A stretch of 64,000 nucleotides of DNA from Cellulomonas persica (GTDB lineage Bacteria > Actinomycetota > Actinomycetes > Actinomycetales > Cellulomonadaceae), in NCBI RefSeq assembly GCF_007989825.1, contig NZ_BJUA01000008.1, positions 62,001 to 126,000 on the forward strand. Direction: 5' to 3'. Positions within the stretch are counted from its first letter, which is position 1; each line of letters opens with the position of its first letter. The position numbers were made by a program, and so were the translations under genes. The notes under the pieces are model-generated. The model did not search any database and had not been told where the DNA came from. It saw only the letters and a list, made by a program, of their open reading frames with translations. This document shows positions 1 through 9,127 of this stretch, in pieces.

Positions 1-804
1 CTCGCCGGTGACGCACCCGACGCCGATCGAGGTGTACCCGGGCCGCAGGATGTTCTCGCGGTGGCCGGTCGAGGCGAGCCAGCCCTCGACGGCGGCCTGC
101 GCGTCCGGGTAGCCGAGCGCGAGGTTCTCGCCCACCGCGCCGGCGGCGCAGGACTTGACCACCGGGTCGAGCGGGTCGTGCTCGAAGCGGTCCTCGGCGA
201 CGAGGACGGCCGCCCGGCTCACCGCCTGCTCGGTCGCGCACGGCGACACCGCCAGCTCGGCCAGGCCCGCCTCGCGGCGCGCGGCGTTCGTGAGCTCGAC
301 CACCGCCTCGGCGTACGCGGTGTCGGCGGACGGCTCGTCGGGCTCGTCGGCGCGGGAGGTCGGCGCCGTCGTCGGTGCGCTCGTGGGCGCGGCCGGGTGC
401 GCCGAGGTCGGTTCGGCGGCGGGTGACGTGGCGGCGCGCGCGGCGTCCTGCGCCGGGGCGGTCGCGGACGCGTCGGCGTCCGACGAGGGGGACGCGGACG
501 GTGCCGGGTCCGCGGTGGTGCTCGGCTCGCCACGTCCAGCCGACCGGCTCGCCGTGCGGTCCGGACCGCGTCCGGCCGCGTCGCCGGTCGGACGGTCCCC
601 GACGAGCTCGACGACGGCGGCGCCGATGTCGACCTCGTCGTGGCTCGGGCCGAGCAGCAGAGGAACGCCGAGCGCGGCCGCCACCGCGAGGGTGAGCGTG
701 GCGGTCGCCTCGGCGAGCAGACGTCGACGCGTCGCGCGGGCACGCCGCCACCGGCGGTGTCGACGCAGGTCACGGCGGCGAGGGTCGCGAGCGGAAACCG
801 GCAC
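1..804 (-). CDS. Membrane-anchored CAP/SCP-domain protein (C-terminus cut off by window edge)
   Basis: The reverse strand is open from position 804 to the window edge. The N-terminus is basic (many Arg), followed by one hydrophobic helix (about residues 29-50) and a low-complexity Ala/Pro/Ser/Thr linker to about residue 150. A CAP (SCP/PR-1-like) domain then begins: the sequence LTNAARREAGL, the segment EGWLASTGHRENIL and GYTSIGVG are the hallmarks of bacterial CAP proteins. It should lie outside the membrane on a flexible stalk. Bacterial CAP proteins have no settled function. The start is uncertain: a GTG at 804 follows a GATAAC sequence, but the frame stays open further upstream. Only the last part of the CAP domain is missing. 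Confidence 0.75.
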   Translation of the reverse strand, partial: MPVSARDPRRRDLRRHRRWRRARATRRRLLAEATATLTLAVAAALGVPLLLGPSHDEVDIGAAVVELVGDRPTGDAAGRGPDRTASRSAGRGEPSTTADPAPSASPSSDADASATAPAQDAARAATSPAAEPTSAHPAAPTSAPTTAPTSRADEPDEPSADTAYAEAVVELTNAARREAGLAELAVSPCATEQAVSRAAVLVAEDRFEHDPLDPVVKSCAAGAVGENLALGYPDAQAAVEGWLASTGHRENILRPGYTSIGVGCVTGE

Positions 805-922
805 GAACCGGACGTTATCGGATCGTGACCTGGCGGGGGAACCTCTCGCGAGCCGCTCGTCCGGGTGCCTGCGGGTGTCCGCGGGTGTCTCCGGACGGGT
901 CGGACGGGTCAGGTGGGTGCGG

Positions 923-1357
923 TCAGTCCTCGTCGCGGTACGACTGGTCGACGTACACCTCGTCGACCAGGTGCATCGCGGCCTCCTCGGCGCTGGCCGC
1001 GCCGCCCGAGACGCCCTCGTCGCGCGCGAACGCATCCGTCCCGCCCGCCTCGACGGCGTCGTCGTCGGCGCTCAGCCGGCCCGCGCGGTCCTGCTCGCGG
1101 TCACCCGCGACGCGCGGCGCGGCCTCCCAGATCTCGGGCTCCTCCTGCGTGATCCGCTGGTCGATCGTCTCGCGGTGCTTCTCCTCCCACGCGGTCTCGC
1201 CGTAGTGCGAGCGGTTGTCGCGCTCGGGCGGGGAGTAGCCCTCGTCGAGGAGGTCGTCGACGCCGCGGTCGACCAGCGTGTCCTCGCGCGGGAGCTGGTC
1301 GGTGTCCCCGTCGGAACCCGTGGCCGGGTCGAAGCTGGTGGCAGGCGTGTCGCTCAT
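923..1357 (-). CDS. DUF5709 family protein
   Basis: This is a 144-residue acidic, soluble protein with no membrane segment. The core reads LDEGYSPPERDN followed by TAWEEKHRETIDQRITQEEPE, the conserved signature of the actinobacterial DUF5709 family, which has no assigned function. The C-terminal segment MHLVDEVYVDQSYRDED is also typical. It starts with ATG at 1357 and is transcribed away from the ABC-F gene that begins at 1461, so the roughly 100 bases between them must carry both promoters. Nothing in the sequence indicates a role. Confidence 0.8.
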   Translation of the reverse strand: MSDTPATSFDPATGSDGDTDQLPREDTLVDRGVDDLLDEGYSPPERDNRSHYGETAWEEKHRETIDQRITQEEPEIWEAAPRVAGDREQDRAGRLSADDDAVEAGGTDAFARDEGVSGGAASAEEAAMHLVDEVYVDQSYRDED

Positions 1358-1460
1358 GTCACGACGATGTCACCGTGCGGGCGAGCCCGCCACCCCCGGG
1401 CGCCGGCCGCAGCGGCAAAGGCCTTGGTCGCGCCGACGTGCGGCCCGCACACTGGCCTGC

Positions 1461-3143
1461 ATGGGCCACCTGGACGTGATGGGGGTCGGGTACGTGCTGC
1501 CCGACGGTCGACCGCTGCTGGACGACGTGACGTTCCGCGTCGCCGACGGCGCCCGCGTCGCGCTCATCGGGCCGAACGGCGTGGGCAAGTCGACGCTGCT
1601 GCGGATCATCACGGACGACGAGCAGGCGCACGCCGGCTCGGTGGCGCGCAGCGGCGGGCTCGGCGTCATGCGCCAGGACGTCGGTCGCATCGACGACGAC
1701 CGCAGCATCCGTGACCTGCTCGCCTCGCTCGCCCCGGCGGCGGTGGCCGCAGCGGCGGCCGAGCTCACCGCCGCCGAGCTCGCGATGATGCAGGTCGACG
1801 ACGAGCCCGCGCAGATGCGGTACGCGCAGGCGCTCGTCGACTGGGCGGACGTCGGGGGGTACGAGGCCGAGGCAGGGTGGGACCAGGTCACCGACGCGGT
1901 GCTGTCGATCCCGTTCGAGCGCGCGCAGTACCGCGAGGTGCGCACGCTGTCCGGCGGCGAGCAGAAGCGGCTGGTCCTGGAGGCGCTGCTGCGCGGTCCC
2001 GACGAGGTGCTGCTGCTCGACGAGCCCGACAACGCGCTCGACGTCCCGACCAAGCGCTGGCTCGAGGACCAGCTCGTCGCGTCGTCGAAGACGGTGCTGC
2101 TCGTGAGCCACGACCGTGAGCTGCTCTCGACGGTCGCCACGCACGTGGCCACGCTCGAGCCGTCACCCGCGGGAGCCTCCGTGTGGGTGCACGGCGGTTC
2201 GTTCGCGACGTACCACCAGGCGCGCGAGGACCGGCGCAGCCGGGCCGACGAGCTGCTGCGCCGCTGGGAGGAGGAGCACGCCAAGCTCAAGACGCTCGTG
2301 CTCACCCTCAAGCAGCGCGCGACGTTCAACGACGGCATGGCCTCGCGCTACCAGGCCGCGCAGACGCGCCTGCGCAAGTTCGAGGAGGCCGGGCCGCCCG
2401 CGGTGCGCGTGCGCGAGCAGTCGGTGCGGATGCGCCTGCGCGGCGGGCGCACGGCCAAGCGCGCGGTCGTGGCGCGCGGGCTCGAGCTCACGGGGCTCAT
2501 GAAGCCGTTCGACCTCGAGGTCTTCTACGGCGAGCGCGTCGCGGTGCTCGGCTCGAACGGCTCGGGCAAGTCGCACTTCCTGCGGCTGCTGGCTGCGGGC
2601 GGCTCCGACCCGGGCCCCGAGCACGAGCCCGCCGACGACGTCGTCGTCGAGCCCGTGGCGCACACCGGCTCGGTGGTGCTCGGCTCGCGCGTGCGGCCCG
2701 GGTGGTTCGCGCAGAACCGCACGCACCTGGACCTCGTCGGGCAGACCCTGCTGGAGGTCCTGCACCGCGGGGACGGGCACCGCACCGGTCTGGGCCGTGA
2801 GCAGGCGAGCCGCGCGCTCGACCGCTACGAGCTCGTCGGCCAGGCCGAGCAGCGCTACGAGACGCTCTCGGGCGGGCAGCAGGCGCGGTTCCAGATCCTG
2901 CTGCTCGAGCTGGGCGGCGCGACGTTGCTGCTGCTCGACGAGCCCACGGACAACCTCGACCTGCACTCGGCCGAGGCGCTCGAGGAGGGTCTCGCGGCGT
3001 TCGAGGGGACCGTGCTGGCGGTGACGCACGACCGCTGGTTCACGCGCACGTTCGACCGGTTCCTGGTCTTCGGCTCCGACGGCACCGTGCGCGAGACGCC
3101 TGAGCCCGTGTGGGACGTCGCGCGCGTCGAGCGCGTGCGCTGA
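1461..3143 (+). CDS. ABC-F family ATPase (duplicated ABC domains, no membrane part)
   Basis: This 560-residue protein holds two ABC ATPase domains and no transmembrane segment. Domain 1 has Walker A GPNGVGKST (about residue 37), signature LSGGEQKR (about 163) and Walker B LLLDEPDN. Domain 2 has GSNGSGKSH (about 364), LSGGQQAR (about 469) and LLLDEPTDN. The linker (LLRRWEEEHAKLKTLVLTLKQ) is charged and helical, as in ABC-F proteins, which act on the ribosome as translation factors or antibiotic-protection factors. The ATG at 1461 was chosen because the Walker A motif then lies at the usual distance; the frame is open further upstream. The second Walker A ends in KSH rather than KST. Whether it confers resistance cannot be read from the sequence. 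Confidence 0.88.
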   Translation: MGHLDVMGVGYVLPDGRPLLDDVTFRVADGARVALIGPNGVGKSTLLRIITDDEQAHAGSVARSGGLGVMRQDVGRIDDDRSIRDLLASLAPAAVAAAAAELTAAELAMMQVDDEPAQMRYAQALVDWADVGGYEAEAGWDQVTDAVLSIPFERAQYREVRTLSGGEQKRLVLEALLRGPDEVLLLDEPDNALDVPTKRWLEDQLVASSKTVLLVSHDRELLSTVATHVATLEPSPAGASVWVHGGSFATYHQAREDRRSRADELLRRWEEEHAKLKTLVLTLKQRATFNDGMASRYQAAQTRLRKFEEAGPPAVRVREQSVRMRLRGGRTAKRAVVARGLELTGLMKPFDLEVFYGERVAVLGSNGSGKSHFLRLLAAGGSDPGPEHEPADDVVVEPVAHTGSVVLGSRVRPGWFAQNRTHLDLVGQTLLEVLHRGDGHRTGLGREQASRALDRYELVGQAEQRYETLSGGQQARFQILLLELGGATLLLLDEPTDNLDLHSAEALEEGLAAFEGTVLAVTHDRWFTRTFDRFLVFGSDGTVRETPEPVWDVARVERVR

Positions 3144-3164
3144 CGCGTCCGCTCCGTACCGGGG

Positions 3165-3800
3165 TCACGCGACGACGAGCGTGACCGCGAGGGCCGCCAT
3201 GACCGCGGCGACGGCGAGGTCGAGCACCTGCCACGCGCGCGGCCGGGCGAACAGGGGAGCGAGCCTGGTCGCGCCGAACCCCAGCGCGGTGAACCACGCG
3301 GTGCTCGCGAGGACGGCGCCCGCGCCGAACGCCCACGCGGCGGCCTGCTGGTGCGCGAGCGACCCGAGCAGCACCACGGTGTCGAGGTACACGTGCGGGT
3401 TCAGGAACGTCAGCGCGAGGCAGGTCAGGACGACCGCGCGCCGCGACGCGCGCTCGGTGCCGGACGCGGTGCCCGCGGGGTCGAGGCGCTCGGGGCGGCG
3501 GGCGCGGCGCACCGCCGCGACCGCGAGGTAGGCGAGGAACGCCGCGCCGAACCACCTGGCCGCGGTCAGCGCGGCCGGGCGCGACGCGACGAGCGGGCCG
3601 AGCCCGGCGATCCCCGCGGTCACGAGCACCAGGTCGCCCGCGGTGCACAGCACGACGACCGCGGCGACGTGCTCGCGCCGGATGCCCTGCCGCAGCACGA
3701 ACGCGTTCTGCGCGCCGATGGCGACGATGAGGCCGAGGCACGCGAGGAAGCCCGCGACGAGGGAGGGGAGCACGACGAGGACGCTAGGCGCGCTCGTCAT
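3165..3800 (-). CDS. lysE: LysE/ArgO-type basic amino acid exporter
   Basis: This 211-residue membrane protein has about six hydrophobic segments. The N-terminal motif GAQNAFVLRQG and the later FLNPHVYLDTVVLLG are the conserved signatures of the LysE/ArgO family, which exports lysine and arginine across the cytoplasmic membrane. The gene is divergent from a LysR-type regulator starting 45 bases away, the same arrangement as lysE/lysG of Corynebacterium glutamicum. Expression is therefore probably switched on by that regulator when intracellular basic amino acids rise. Substrate choice (Lys or Arg) is inferred from family and context. Confidence 0.88.
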   Translation of the reverse strand: MTSAPSVLVVLPSLVAGFLACLGLIVAIGAQNAFVLRQGIRREHVAAVVVLCTAGDLVLVTAGIAGLGPLVASRPAALTAARWFGAAFLAYLAVAAVRRARRPERLDPAGTASGTERASRRAVVLTCLALTFLNPHVYLDTVVLLGSLAHQQAAAWAFGAGAVLASTAWFTALGFGATRLAPLFARPRAWQVLDLAVAAVMAALAVTLVVA

Positions 3801-3832
3801 ACCGCGTCCATCTCAGGTTTCTGCAGGAGCAT

Positions 3833-3838
3833 TAGCCT
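3833..3838 (+). promoter_or_regulatory. -10 element of leaderless lysG promoter
   Basis: TAGCCT lies 6 bases before the ATG of the LysR-type gene and no Shine-Dalgarno sequence fits between them, so the transcript probably begins at the start codon. The 45-base interval to lysE must also hold the LysG operator. Confidence 0.5.
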
Positions 3839-3844
3839 TGCTTC

Positions 3845-4732
3845 ATGAACTTCGACCGCGAGCAGCTGCGTGCGCTGTCCGCCGTGCTCGACGAGGGCAC
3901 GTTCGAGGCCGCCGCCGCACGGCTGCACGTCACGCCGTCGGCGGTGAGCCAGCGCATCCGCGGGCTCGAGCAGCAGGTCGGGCGCGTCCTCGTGGTCCGC
4001 GCACGTCCGTGCCGGCCCACCGAGCCGGGCGCGGTGCTGGCCCGGCTCGCGTCGCAGCTCGCCGTGCTCGAGCACGACGCGACCGCCCTGCTGGGCGACG
4101 GAGGCCCCGAGGCGAGCTCGCCGACGCGCCTGGCGGTCGCGGTCAACGCCGACTCGTTGTCGAGCTGGTTCCCCGCCGCGCTCGTCGGCCTGCCCGACGG
4201 CGTCGTCGTCGACCTGCGACGCGAGGACCAGGACCGCACGGCCGAGCTCCTGCGCGACGGCACCGTGACCGCGGCGGTCACCGCCGACGCGCATGCCGTG
4301 CAGGGGTGCCGCGTCCGCCCGCTCGGCGCCATGCGCTACCTCGCGGTCGCCGCACCGCGCGTGCGCGAGCGCTGGTTCGCCGACGGCGTCGACGCGGCCG
4401 CGCTCGACCGGGCACCCGCGATCGCGTTCAACCGGCAGGACGCGCTGCAGCACCGGTTCGCGCAGCGCCTCGCCGGGCGCGCGGTGCACCCTCCCGTGCA
4501 CCACGTGCCGTCGAACAGCGCGTTCGTCGCGACGCTCGTCGCGGGGCTCGGCTGGGGGATGGTGCCCGAGGCCGCCGCGGCCGGCCCGCTGGCTGCCGGC
4601 ACGCTCGTCGAGCTCGCCCCCGAGCCGTGGCTCGACGTGCCGCTGTACTGGCAGCACTGGGCGCTGCGGACCGCCACGCTCGACGACCTCACGGAGCGCG
4701 TGGTGCGAGCAGCGGCCGCTGCGCTGCGGTGA
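3845..4732 (+). CDS. lysG: LysR-family regulator, LysG/ArgP type
   Basis: This 295-residue protein has an N-terminal winged helix-turn-helix (residues about 3-60, with FEAAAARLHVTPSAVSQRIRGLEQQVG) and a C-terminal LysR effector domain. The motif AVSQRIRGLE, the effector-domain sequence MRYLAVAAP and the divergent LysE-type exporter identify it as a LysG/ArgP/IciA type, which activates the exporter gene when lysine or arginine is bound. The ATG at 3845 directly follows a -10-like TAGCCT, suggesting a leaderless message. The HTH is intact and the length is typical for the family. Confidence 0.88.
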   Translation: MNFDREQLRALSAVLDEGTFEAAAARLHVTPSAVSQRIRGLEQQVGRVLVVRARPCRPTEPGAVLARLASQLAVLEHDATALLGDGGPEASSPTRLAVAVNADSLSSWFPAALVGLPDGVVVDLRREDQDRTAELLRDGTVTAAVTADAHAVQGCRVRPLGAMRYLAVAAPRVRERWFADGVDAAALDRAPAIAFNRQDALQHRFAQRLAGRAVHPPVHHVPSNSAFVATLVAGLGWGMVPEAAAAGPLAAGTLVELAPEPWLDVPLYWQHWALRTATLDDLTERVVRAAAAALR

Positions 4733-4826
4733 TGTGTGCGGGGGTGATGCGCGCGGGCGGGCTCCCGCGGAGCTCCAGGTGGCCGGAGCACCGGGGTGCG
4801 GGCTGCCGATGTGACGAAGACCTGTT

Positions 4827-4856
4827 TTGACCCCTGCCGACGCGCGCAGGTAGTCT
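4827..4856 (+). promoter_or_regulatory. rplM-rpsI promoter (-35 TTGACC, 18-bp spacer, -10 TAGTCT)
   Basis: TTGACC (4827-4832) and TAGTCT (4851-4856) are separated by 18 bases, a good match to the housekeeping sigma-A/HrdB promoter. Transcription would begin near 4863, leaving a leader of about 175 bases before the rplM start. Confidence 0.75.
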
Positions 4857-4903
4857 GTTGAGTCGTTGTGCGTCCCTGTCGTGCGCCCGTGGCTTCTCAC
4901 CAC

Positions 4904-4947
4904 GCGGACCGATGGTAGGCCCGGTGCGTTCCCACTCTCCGGTCCGC
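4904..4947 (+). promoter_or_regulatory. Stem-forming segment in the long rplM leader
   Basis: The 306 bases between lysG and rplM hold the promoter and this leader. GCGGACCG (4904-4911) pairs perfectly with CGGTCCGC (4940-4947), enclosing a 28-base loop. A smaller hairpin, CGTGG/CCACG, lies just upstream and its right arm overlaps the start of the larger stem, so the two could be alternatives. Ribosomal protein operons are often autoregulated through such leaders; binding of L13 or S9 here is an inference. Confidence 0.4.
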
Positions 4948-5038
4948 GGATGCGCCACCGACAGCATCGACCGGTTCGGCGCGCCTGCGCGCTGGCCTCC
5001 GGTCGCCACAACGGCAACACGAGACGAAGGCAACGACC

Positions 5039-5488
5039 GTGCGTACGTACACCCCGAAGCCGGGCGAGATCGAGCGGAACTGGTACGTCATCGACGCGAC
5101 CGATGTCGTCCTGGGCCGTCTGGCCACCCACGTGGCCACGCTGCTCCGCGGCAAGCACAAGGCCACCTTCGCGCCTCACGTCGACGGCGGTGACTTCGTC
5201 ATCGTCATCAACGCGGAGAAGGTCGCCCTCACGGGCAACAAGCGCGAGAACAAGCTCGCGTACCGCCACTCCGGCTACCCGGGCGGTCTGCGGGCCACCC
5301 CGTACACGGAGCTCCTGGCCAAGCACCCCGAGCGCGCGATCGAGAAGGCCGTCCGCGGCATGCTCCCCAAGAGCTCGCTCGCCCGTCAGCAGCTCGGCAA
5401 GCTCAAGGTCTACGCGGGTGCCACGCACCCGCACCAGGCGCAGCAGCCGAAGCCGTTCGAGATCACCCAGGTCGCGCAGCAGGCCTGA
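5039..5488 (+). CDS. rplM: 50S ribosomal protein L13
   Basis: This 149-residue protein matches bacterial L13 along its whole length: [15 protein letters not shown] at the N-terminus, the central [16 protein letters not shown], and the basic core RHSGYPGGL followed by [19 protein letters not shown]13 is an early assembly protein of the large subunit. It starts with GTG at 5039 after the sequence ACGAAGGC. It forms an operon with rpsI 33 bases downstream, driven by the promoter at 4827. Confidence 0.98.
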   Translation: MRTYTPKPGEIERNWYVIDATDVVLGRLATHVATLLRGKHKATFAPHVDGGDFVIVINAEKVALTGNKRENKLAYRHSGYPGGLRATPYTELLAKHPERAIEKAVRGMLPKSSLARQQLGKLKVYAGATHPHQAQQPKPFEITQVAQQA

Positions 5489-5521
5489 GGCCGGCGCGAG
5501 TAGAGACGACAGGACATCCAC

Positions 5522-6007
5522 GTGGCAGAGACGACGGTCGACATCGACCTCGAGGACGAGACGCCCACCAGCTACACCTCTGAGACGTCGGCCCCCACGG
5601 GCCGCGGACAGAGCATCACCGCCCCCGGTCAGGCCCTCGGCCGCCGCAAGGAGGCGATCGCCCGCGTTCGCCTGGTGCCCGGCACCGGCGAGTGGAAGAT
5701 CAACGGCCGCACCCTCGAGGACTACTTCCCGAACAAGGTGCACCAGCAGCTCGTGAACTCCCCGCTCAAGGTCGTGGACGTCGAGGGTCGCTTCGACGTC
5801 ATCGTCCGCGTGACGGGTGGCGGCGTGTCCGGCCAGGCCGGCGCGGTGCGCCTGGGCATCGCCCGCGCGCTCAACGCGATCGACGCCGAGCACAACCGTC
5901 CGGCGCTCAAGAAGGCCGGCTTCCTCACGCGTGACGCGCGTGTGGTCGAGCGCAAGAAGGCCGGTCTCAAGAAGGCCCGCAAGGCGCCCCAGTACTCGAA
6001 GCGCTGA
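5522..6007 (+). CDS. rpsI: 30S ribosomal protein S9
   Basis: This 161-residue protein has the S9 core ([24 protein letters not shown], then [21 protein letters not shown]) and the basic tail ending in QYSKR, whose C-terminal Lys-Arg reaches the P-site tRNA in ribosome structures. The first 35 or so residues are an acidic/polar extension, usual in actinobacteria. The start is GTG at 5522. It is the second gene of the rplM-rpsI operon and is followed at once by a strong terminator. Confidence 0.98.
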   Translation: MAETTVDIDLEDETPTSYTSETSAPTGRGQSITAPGQALGRRKEAIARVRLVPGTGEWKINGRTLEDYFPNKVHQQLVNSPLKVVDVEGRFDVIVRVTGGGVSGQAGAVRLGIARALNAIDAEHNRPALKKAGFLTRDARVVERKKAGLKKARKAPQYSKR

Positions 6008-6020
6008 TCCAGCGCCAGCC

Positions 6021-6058
6021 CGATGGCCCCGCCGGTCACCCGACCGGAGGGGCCATCG
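6021..6058 (+). terminator. Terminator of the rplM-rpsI operon
   Basis: CGATGGCCCC (6021-6030) pairs with GGGGCCATCG (6049-6058), and inside it CCGGTC pairs with GACCGG around a four-base loop, giving a 16-bp stem with one bulge on each side. It lies 13 bases after the rpsI stop; a T-tract is absent, as is common in such genomes. Confidence 0.85.
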
Positions 6059-6175
6059 GCATGTGCGGGCCGCGACGAGCCGTCCGCACCGCGGCCTGAC
6101 CGGCCGCCCCCGGACACCCGGAGACGGGGTGCCCGGGCCAGTAACGTTGCACGCGCGACGACGAAGGGGTCTGAC

Positions 6176-7522
6176 ATGGGTCAGCTGTTCGGTACCGACG
6201 GGGTGCGCGGGCTCGCGAACCGCGACGTCACGGCGGAGCTCGCGCTCGACCTCGCGGTCGCCGCCGCCCACGTCCTCGGCTCGCTCGGCGAGTTCGAGGG
6301 CCACCGGCCACGTGCGGTCGTGGGACGCGACTCGCGGGCGTCGGGCGAGTTCCTCGCCGCGGCCATCTCCGCGGGGCTCGCCTCCGCAGGCGTCGACGTG
6401 CACAACGTCGGCGTGCTGCCCACGCCCGCGGTCGCCTACCTGACCGCGACCATGGGCGTCGACATCGGCGTCGTGCTCTCCGCGTCGCACAACCCCATGC
6501 CGGACAACGGCATCAAGTTCCTCGCGCGCGGCGGGCACAAGCTCGACGACGACCTCGAGGCGGCCATCGAGGCGCGCATCGGTGAGGACTGGGACCGGCC
6601 CGTCGGCGGCGCCGTGGGTCGCATCCGCGTCGACACGGGTGGCGCGGGCGACGCGTACGTCCAGCACCTCGTCGGCAGCATCTCGACGCCGCTCAAGGGC
6701 CTGCGGATCGCGGTCGACTGCGCGAACGGCGCGGCGAGCGAGGTCGGCCCGGTCGCGCTGCGCGAGGCAGGTGCGGACGTCGTCGTCATCAACGCCTCGC
6801 CCGACGGCCGCAACATCAACGAGCAGTGCGGCTCGACCCACCCCGAGCAGTTGCAGGCGTTCGTCGTGGCCTCGGGTGCGGATCTCGGTGTCGCGTTCGA
6901 CGGCGACGCGGACCGCTGCCTCGCGGTCGACAGCTTCGGCACGCTCGTCGACGGCGACCAGATCATGGGCGTGCTCGCGGTCGCGCTGCGCGACCAGGGC
7001 GGGCTCGCCGAGGACACGCTCGTCGCGACCGTGATGAGCAACCTCGGTCTGCGGCTCGGCATGGACTCGGTCGGCATCCGCACGCTCGACACCGCGGTCG
7101 GCGACCGCTATGTGCTCGAGGCCATGCGCGCCGGCGGGTACACGCTCGGCGGCGAGCAGTCGGGCCACATCATCATGTCCAAGCACGCGACCACGGGTGA
7201 CGGCGTGCTCACCGCGCTGCACCTGGCCTCGCGCGTCGCGCAGACCGGCACGCCGCTGCACGAGCTCGCCTCGATCGTGCAGCGCCTGCCGCAGACGCTC
7301 ATCAACGTCCCGGGCGTGGACAAGAGCCGCACCGACGACGAGGCGCTCGCGGCCGCCGTCGCCGCGGCCGAGCAGCGCCTCGGACGCACGGGCCGCGTGC
7401 TGCTGCGCCCCAGCGGCACGGAGCCGCTCGTGCGCGTCATGGTCGAGGCCGCGACGCAGGACGACGCCGACGCGGTGGCCGGCGAGCTGGCGGACGTCGT
7501 CCGGGACCGGCTGGCCCTGTGA
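6176..7522 (+). CDS. glmM: Phosphoglucosamine mutase
   Basis: This 448-residue alpha-D-phosphohexomutase interconverts glucosamine-6-phosphate and glucosamine-1-phosphate, the step after GlmS on the route to UDP-GlcNAc and peptidoglycan. It opens with [11 protein letters not shown]. The phosphoserine loop [11 protein letters not shown] (about residue 101), the metal-binding DGDADR loop (about 241) and the C-terminal phosphate-binding RPSGTEP are all intact. The ATG at 6176 was chosen over an upstream in-frame start because GAAGGGG lies before it and the family start is MGxLFGTDG. It overlaps def by four bases (GTGA). GlmS lies 2.7 kb downstream. Confidence 0.97.
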   Translation: MGQLFGTDGVRGLANRDVTAELALDLAVAAAHVLGSLGEFEGHRPRAVVGRDSRASGEFLAAAISAGLASAGVDVHNVGVLPTPAVAYLTATMGVDIGVVLSASHNPMPDNGIKFLARGGHKLDDDLEAAIEARIGEDWDRPVGGAVGRIRVDTGGAGDAYVQHLVGSISTPLKGLRIAVDCANGAASEVGPVALREAGADVVVINASPDGRNINEQCGSTHPEQLQAFVVASGADLGVAFDGDADRCLAVDSFGTLVDGDQIMGVLAVALRDQGGLAEDTLVATVMSNLGLRLGMDSVGIRTLDTAVGDRYVLEAMRAGGYTLGGEQSGHIIMSKHATTGDGVLTALHLASRVAQTGTPLHELASIVQRLPQTLINVPGVDKSRTDDEALAAAVAAAEQRLGRTGRVLLRPSGTEPLVRVMVEAATQDDADAVAGELADVVRDRLAL

Positions 7523-8169
7523 CCACGCTCGACGCCCAGCTCCGCGACGAGGTGCTGCGGCTGCTCGAGCGCACCGGTGAGCGCCCGGCGCCGATCGTGC
7601 GCGCCGGGCACCCCGTGCTGCGCGCGGTCGCGCACCCGTACGACGGCCAGCTCCAGGCCGACGAGCTCGCGGCACTGCTCGACGTCATGCACCGGACCAT
7701 GCGCGCCGCGCCCGGCGTGGGTCTCGCGGCACCGCAGATCGGCCTGCCGCTCGCGCTCGCCGTCGTCGAGGACGCCGGCGTGCCCGACGAGCGCGTCGCC
7801 GAGGTGCGCGAGCGCGCGCCGCTGCCGTTCCGCGTCCTGGTGAACCCGTCCTACGAGCCCGTGGGCGATGCGCTGTCGTCGTTCTACGAGGGGTGCCTGT
7901 CGGTGCCCGGCTACCAGGCGGTCGTCGCACGGCACCGGCAGGTGCGGCTCACGGGCGCCGACGAGACCGGCGCCGCGCTCGACGAGGTGGTCACGGGCTG
8001 GTCCGCGCGGATCGTGCAGCACGAGACCGACCACCTGCGCGGGACGCTGTACCTGGACCGGGCCGAGCTGCGCTCGCTCGCGGCCGCCGACGAGGTGGGT
8101 CTGCGCTGGGCGAGCGAGCCGCGTCCCGAGGCGGCATCCGCCGCGCTCGGCTTCACGCTCCCCACCTGA
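7519..8169 (+). CDS. def: Peptide deformylase
   Basis: This 216-residue metalloprotease removes the formyl group from the N-terminal Met of new proteins. All three family motifs are present: [10 protein letters not shown] (motif I), EGCLSVPG with the metal-binding Cys (motif II) and QHETDH with the two metal-binding His and catalytic Glu (motif III). The start GTG at 7519 overlaps the glmM stop (GTGA), so translation is probably coupled. An N-terminal extension of about 30 residues precedes the usual core ([14 protein letters not shown]), as in many actinobacterial deformylases. Confidence 0.96.
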   Translation: MTTLDAQLRDEVLRLLERTGERPAPIVRAGHPVLRAVAHPYDGQLQADELAALLDVMHRTMRAAPGVGLAAPQIGLPLALAVVEDAGVPDERVAEVRERAPLPFRVLVNPSYEPVGDALSSFYEGCLSVPGYQAVVARHRQVRLTGADETGAALDEVVTGWSARIVQHETDHLRGTLYLDRAELRSLAAADEVGLRWASEPRPEAASAALGFTLPT

Positions 8170-8391
8170 GCCCTCGCCCGACCGCCCGGCAGGGTGGCTG
8201 CGGTGCGCCGGCCTGCGGGTACGGAACTGCGGGCGTCCGGCGCGCGTTGGGACTGGGCAGGGCTCGCGTCGTCGGGGTGAACCGGGGGCGTCTCAGGGTG
8301 GTCACGGGTGCCGCCGCGGTCCGCGGCCACGTACGGTGGACCACGGGGCGATGCCCGTGGTCAGCGGACAGCCTCGGACGGACGGAGCGAG

Positions 8392-9105
8392 ATGGGCTTG
8401 GAGCAGTGGGCGCTCGATCTCGCGGGATCGCCGTGGGTCTACCTGGCGATGTACCTGTTCGCGGCCATCGACGGCTTCTTCCCGCCGATCCCCAGCGAGT
8501 CGGTGGTGATCGCGCTGGCCGCGCTGGCGGTCGGTCCCGGCGGTGAGCCGAACCTCTGGCTCCTGGTCCCGGTCGCCGCGGCGGGGGCGTTCACGGGCGA
8601 CCAGCTCGCGTACACGATCGGCACGCGCGTCAAGGTGCACGAGCTGCGCCTGTTCCGCTCCGGCAAGGCGCAGGCCGCGCTCGCGTGGGCCGAACGCGCG
8701 CTCGAACGCCGGGGTGCGTCGTTCATCATCGCCGCGCGCTACATCCCCGTGGGCCGCGTCGCGGTCAACATGACCGCGGGTGCCGTCCGCTACCCGCGCC
8801 GCCGGTTCACGCTGCTGGCGGGGATCGCGGCCGTGACGTGGGCCTGCTACTCGACCGCGATCGGGGTCAGCGCGGGCGCCGCGCTCCGCGACCACTCGCC
8901 GCTGTGGGGCGTGGTCGTCGGGGTCGTCGGTGGTGTGGTCATCGGGATCGTCGTCGACTGGCTGCTGCGCCGCTGGATGGGTGGCGACGCGCCGGACGAG
9001 GCGACGACCGTGGCGAGCACCGCGCCCGGCGACGAGGACGAGGTGACCGGACGGGCGTCGTCGGCACCCGATCACGAGCCCGGCACGCGGGTCCCGCCCG
9101 CCTGA
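8392..9105 (+). CDS. DedA-family (SNARE-associated/VTT) membrane protein
   Basis: This 237-residue protein has several hydrophobic segments and the DedA/VTT signatures: the N-terminal segment VYLAMYLFAAIDGFFPPIPSE, then AGAFTGDQLAYTIG, and the central FIIAARYIPVGRVAVNMTAG. DedA proteins include undecaprenyl-phosphate and phosphatidylethanolamine translocases, so a role in lipid-carrier recycling for the cell wall would fit the neighbours, but the exact substrate is not shown. The ATG at 8392 follows GGACGGAGCGAG. The 222-base gap upstream holds a TACGGT sequence (8331-8336) that could be a -10 and a hairpin CCACGGG/CCCGTGG (8341-8360). The tail after about residue 205 is polar and poorly conserved. 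Confidence 0.88.
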   Translation: MGLEQWALDLAGSPWVYLAMYLFAAIDGFFPPIPSESVVIALAALAVGPGGEPNLWLLVPVAAAGAFTGDQLAYTIGTRVKVHELRLFRSGKAQAALAWAERALERRGASFIIAARYIPVGRVAVNMTAGAVRYPRRRFTLLAGIAAVTWACYSTAIGVSAGAALRDHSPLWGVVVGVVGGVVIGIVVDWLLRRWMGGDAPDEATTVASTAPGDEDEVTGRASSAPDHEPGTRVPPA

Positions 9106-9127
9106 GGCCCGCTCGCCTGACGCTCCG

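Noticed and set aside
3797..7675. Open frame of about 1290 codons on the minus strand over lysG, rplM, rpsI and glmM
   Set aside because: It is Arg/Val/Asp-rich antisense sequence produced by high GC codon bias; the plus-strand genes have full family motifs.
8341..8360. Terminator of def
   Set aside because: The 7-bp hairpin is 170 bases after def and lies just downstream of a possible -10, so it is more likely part of the DedA gene leader.
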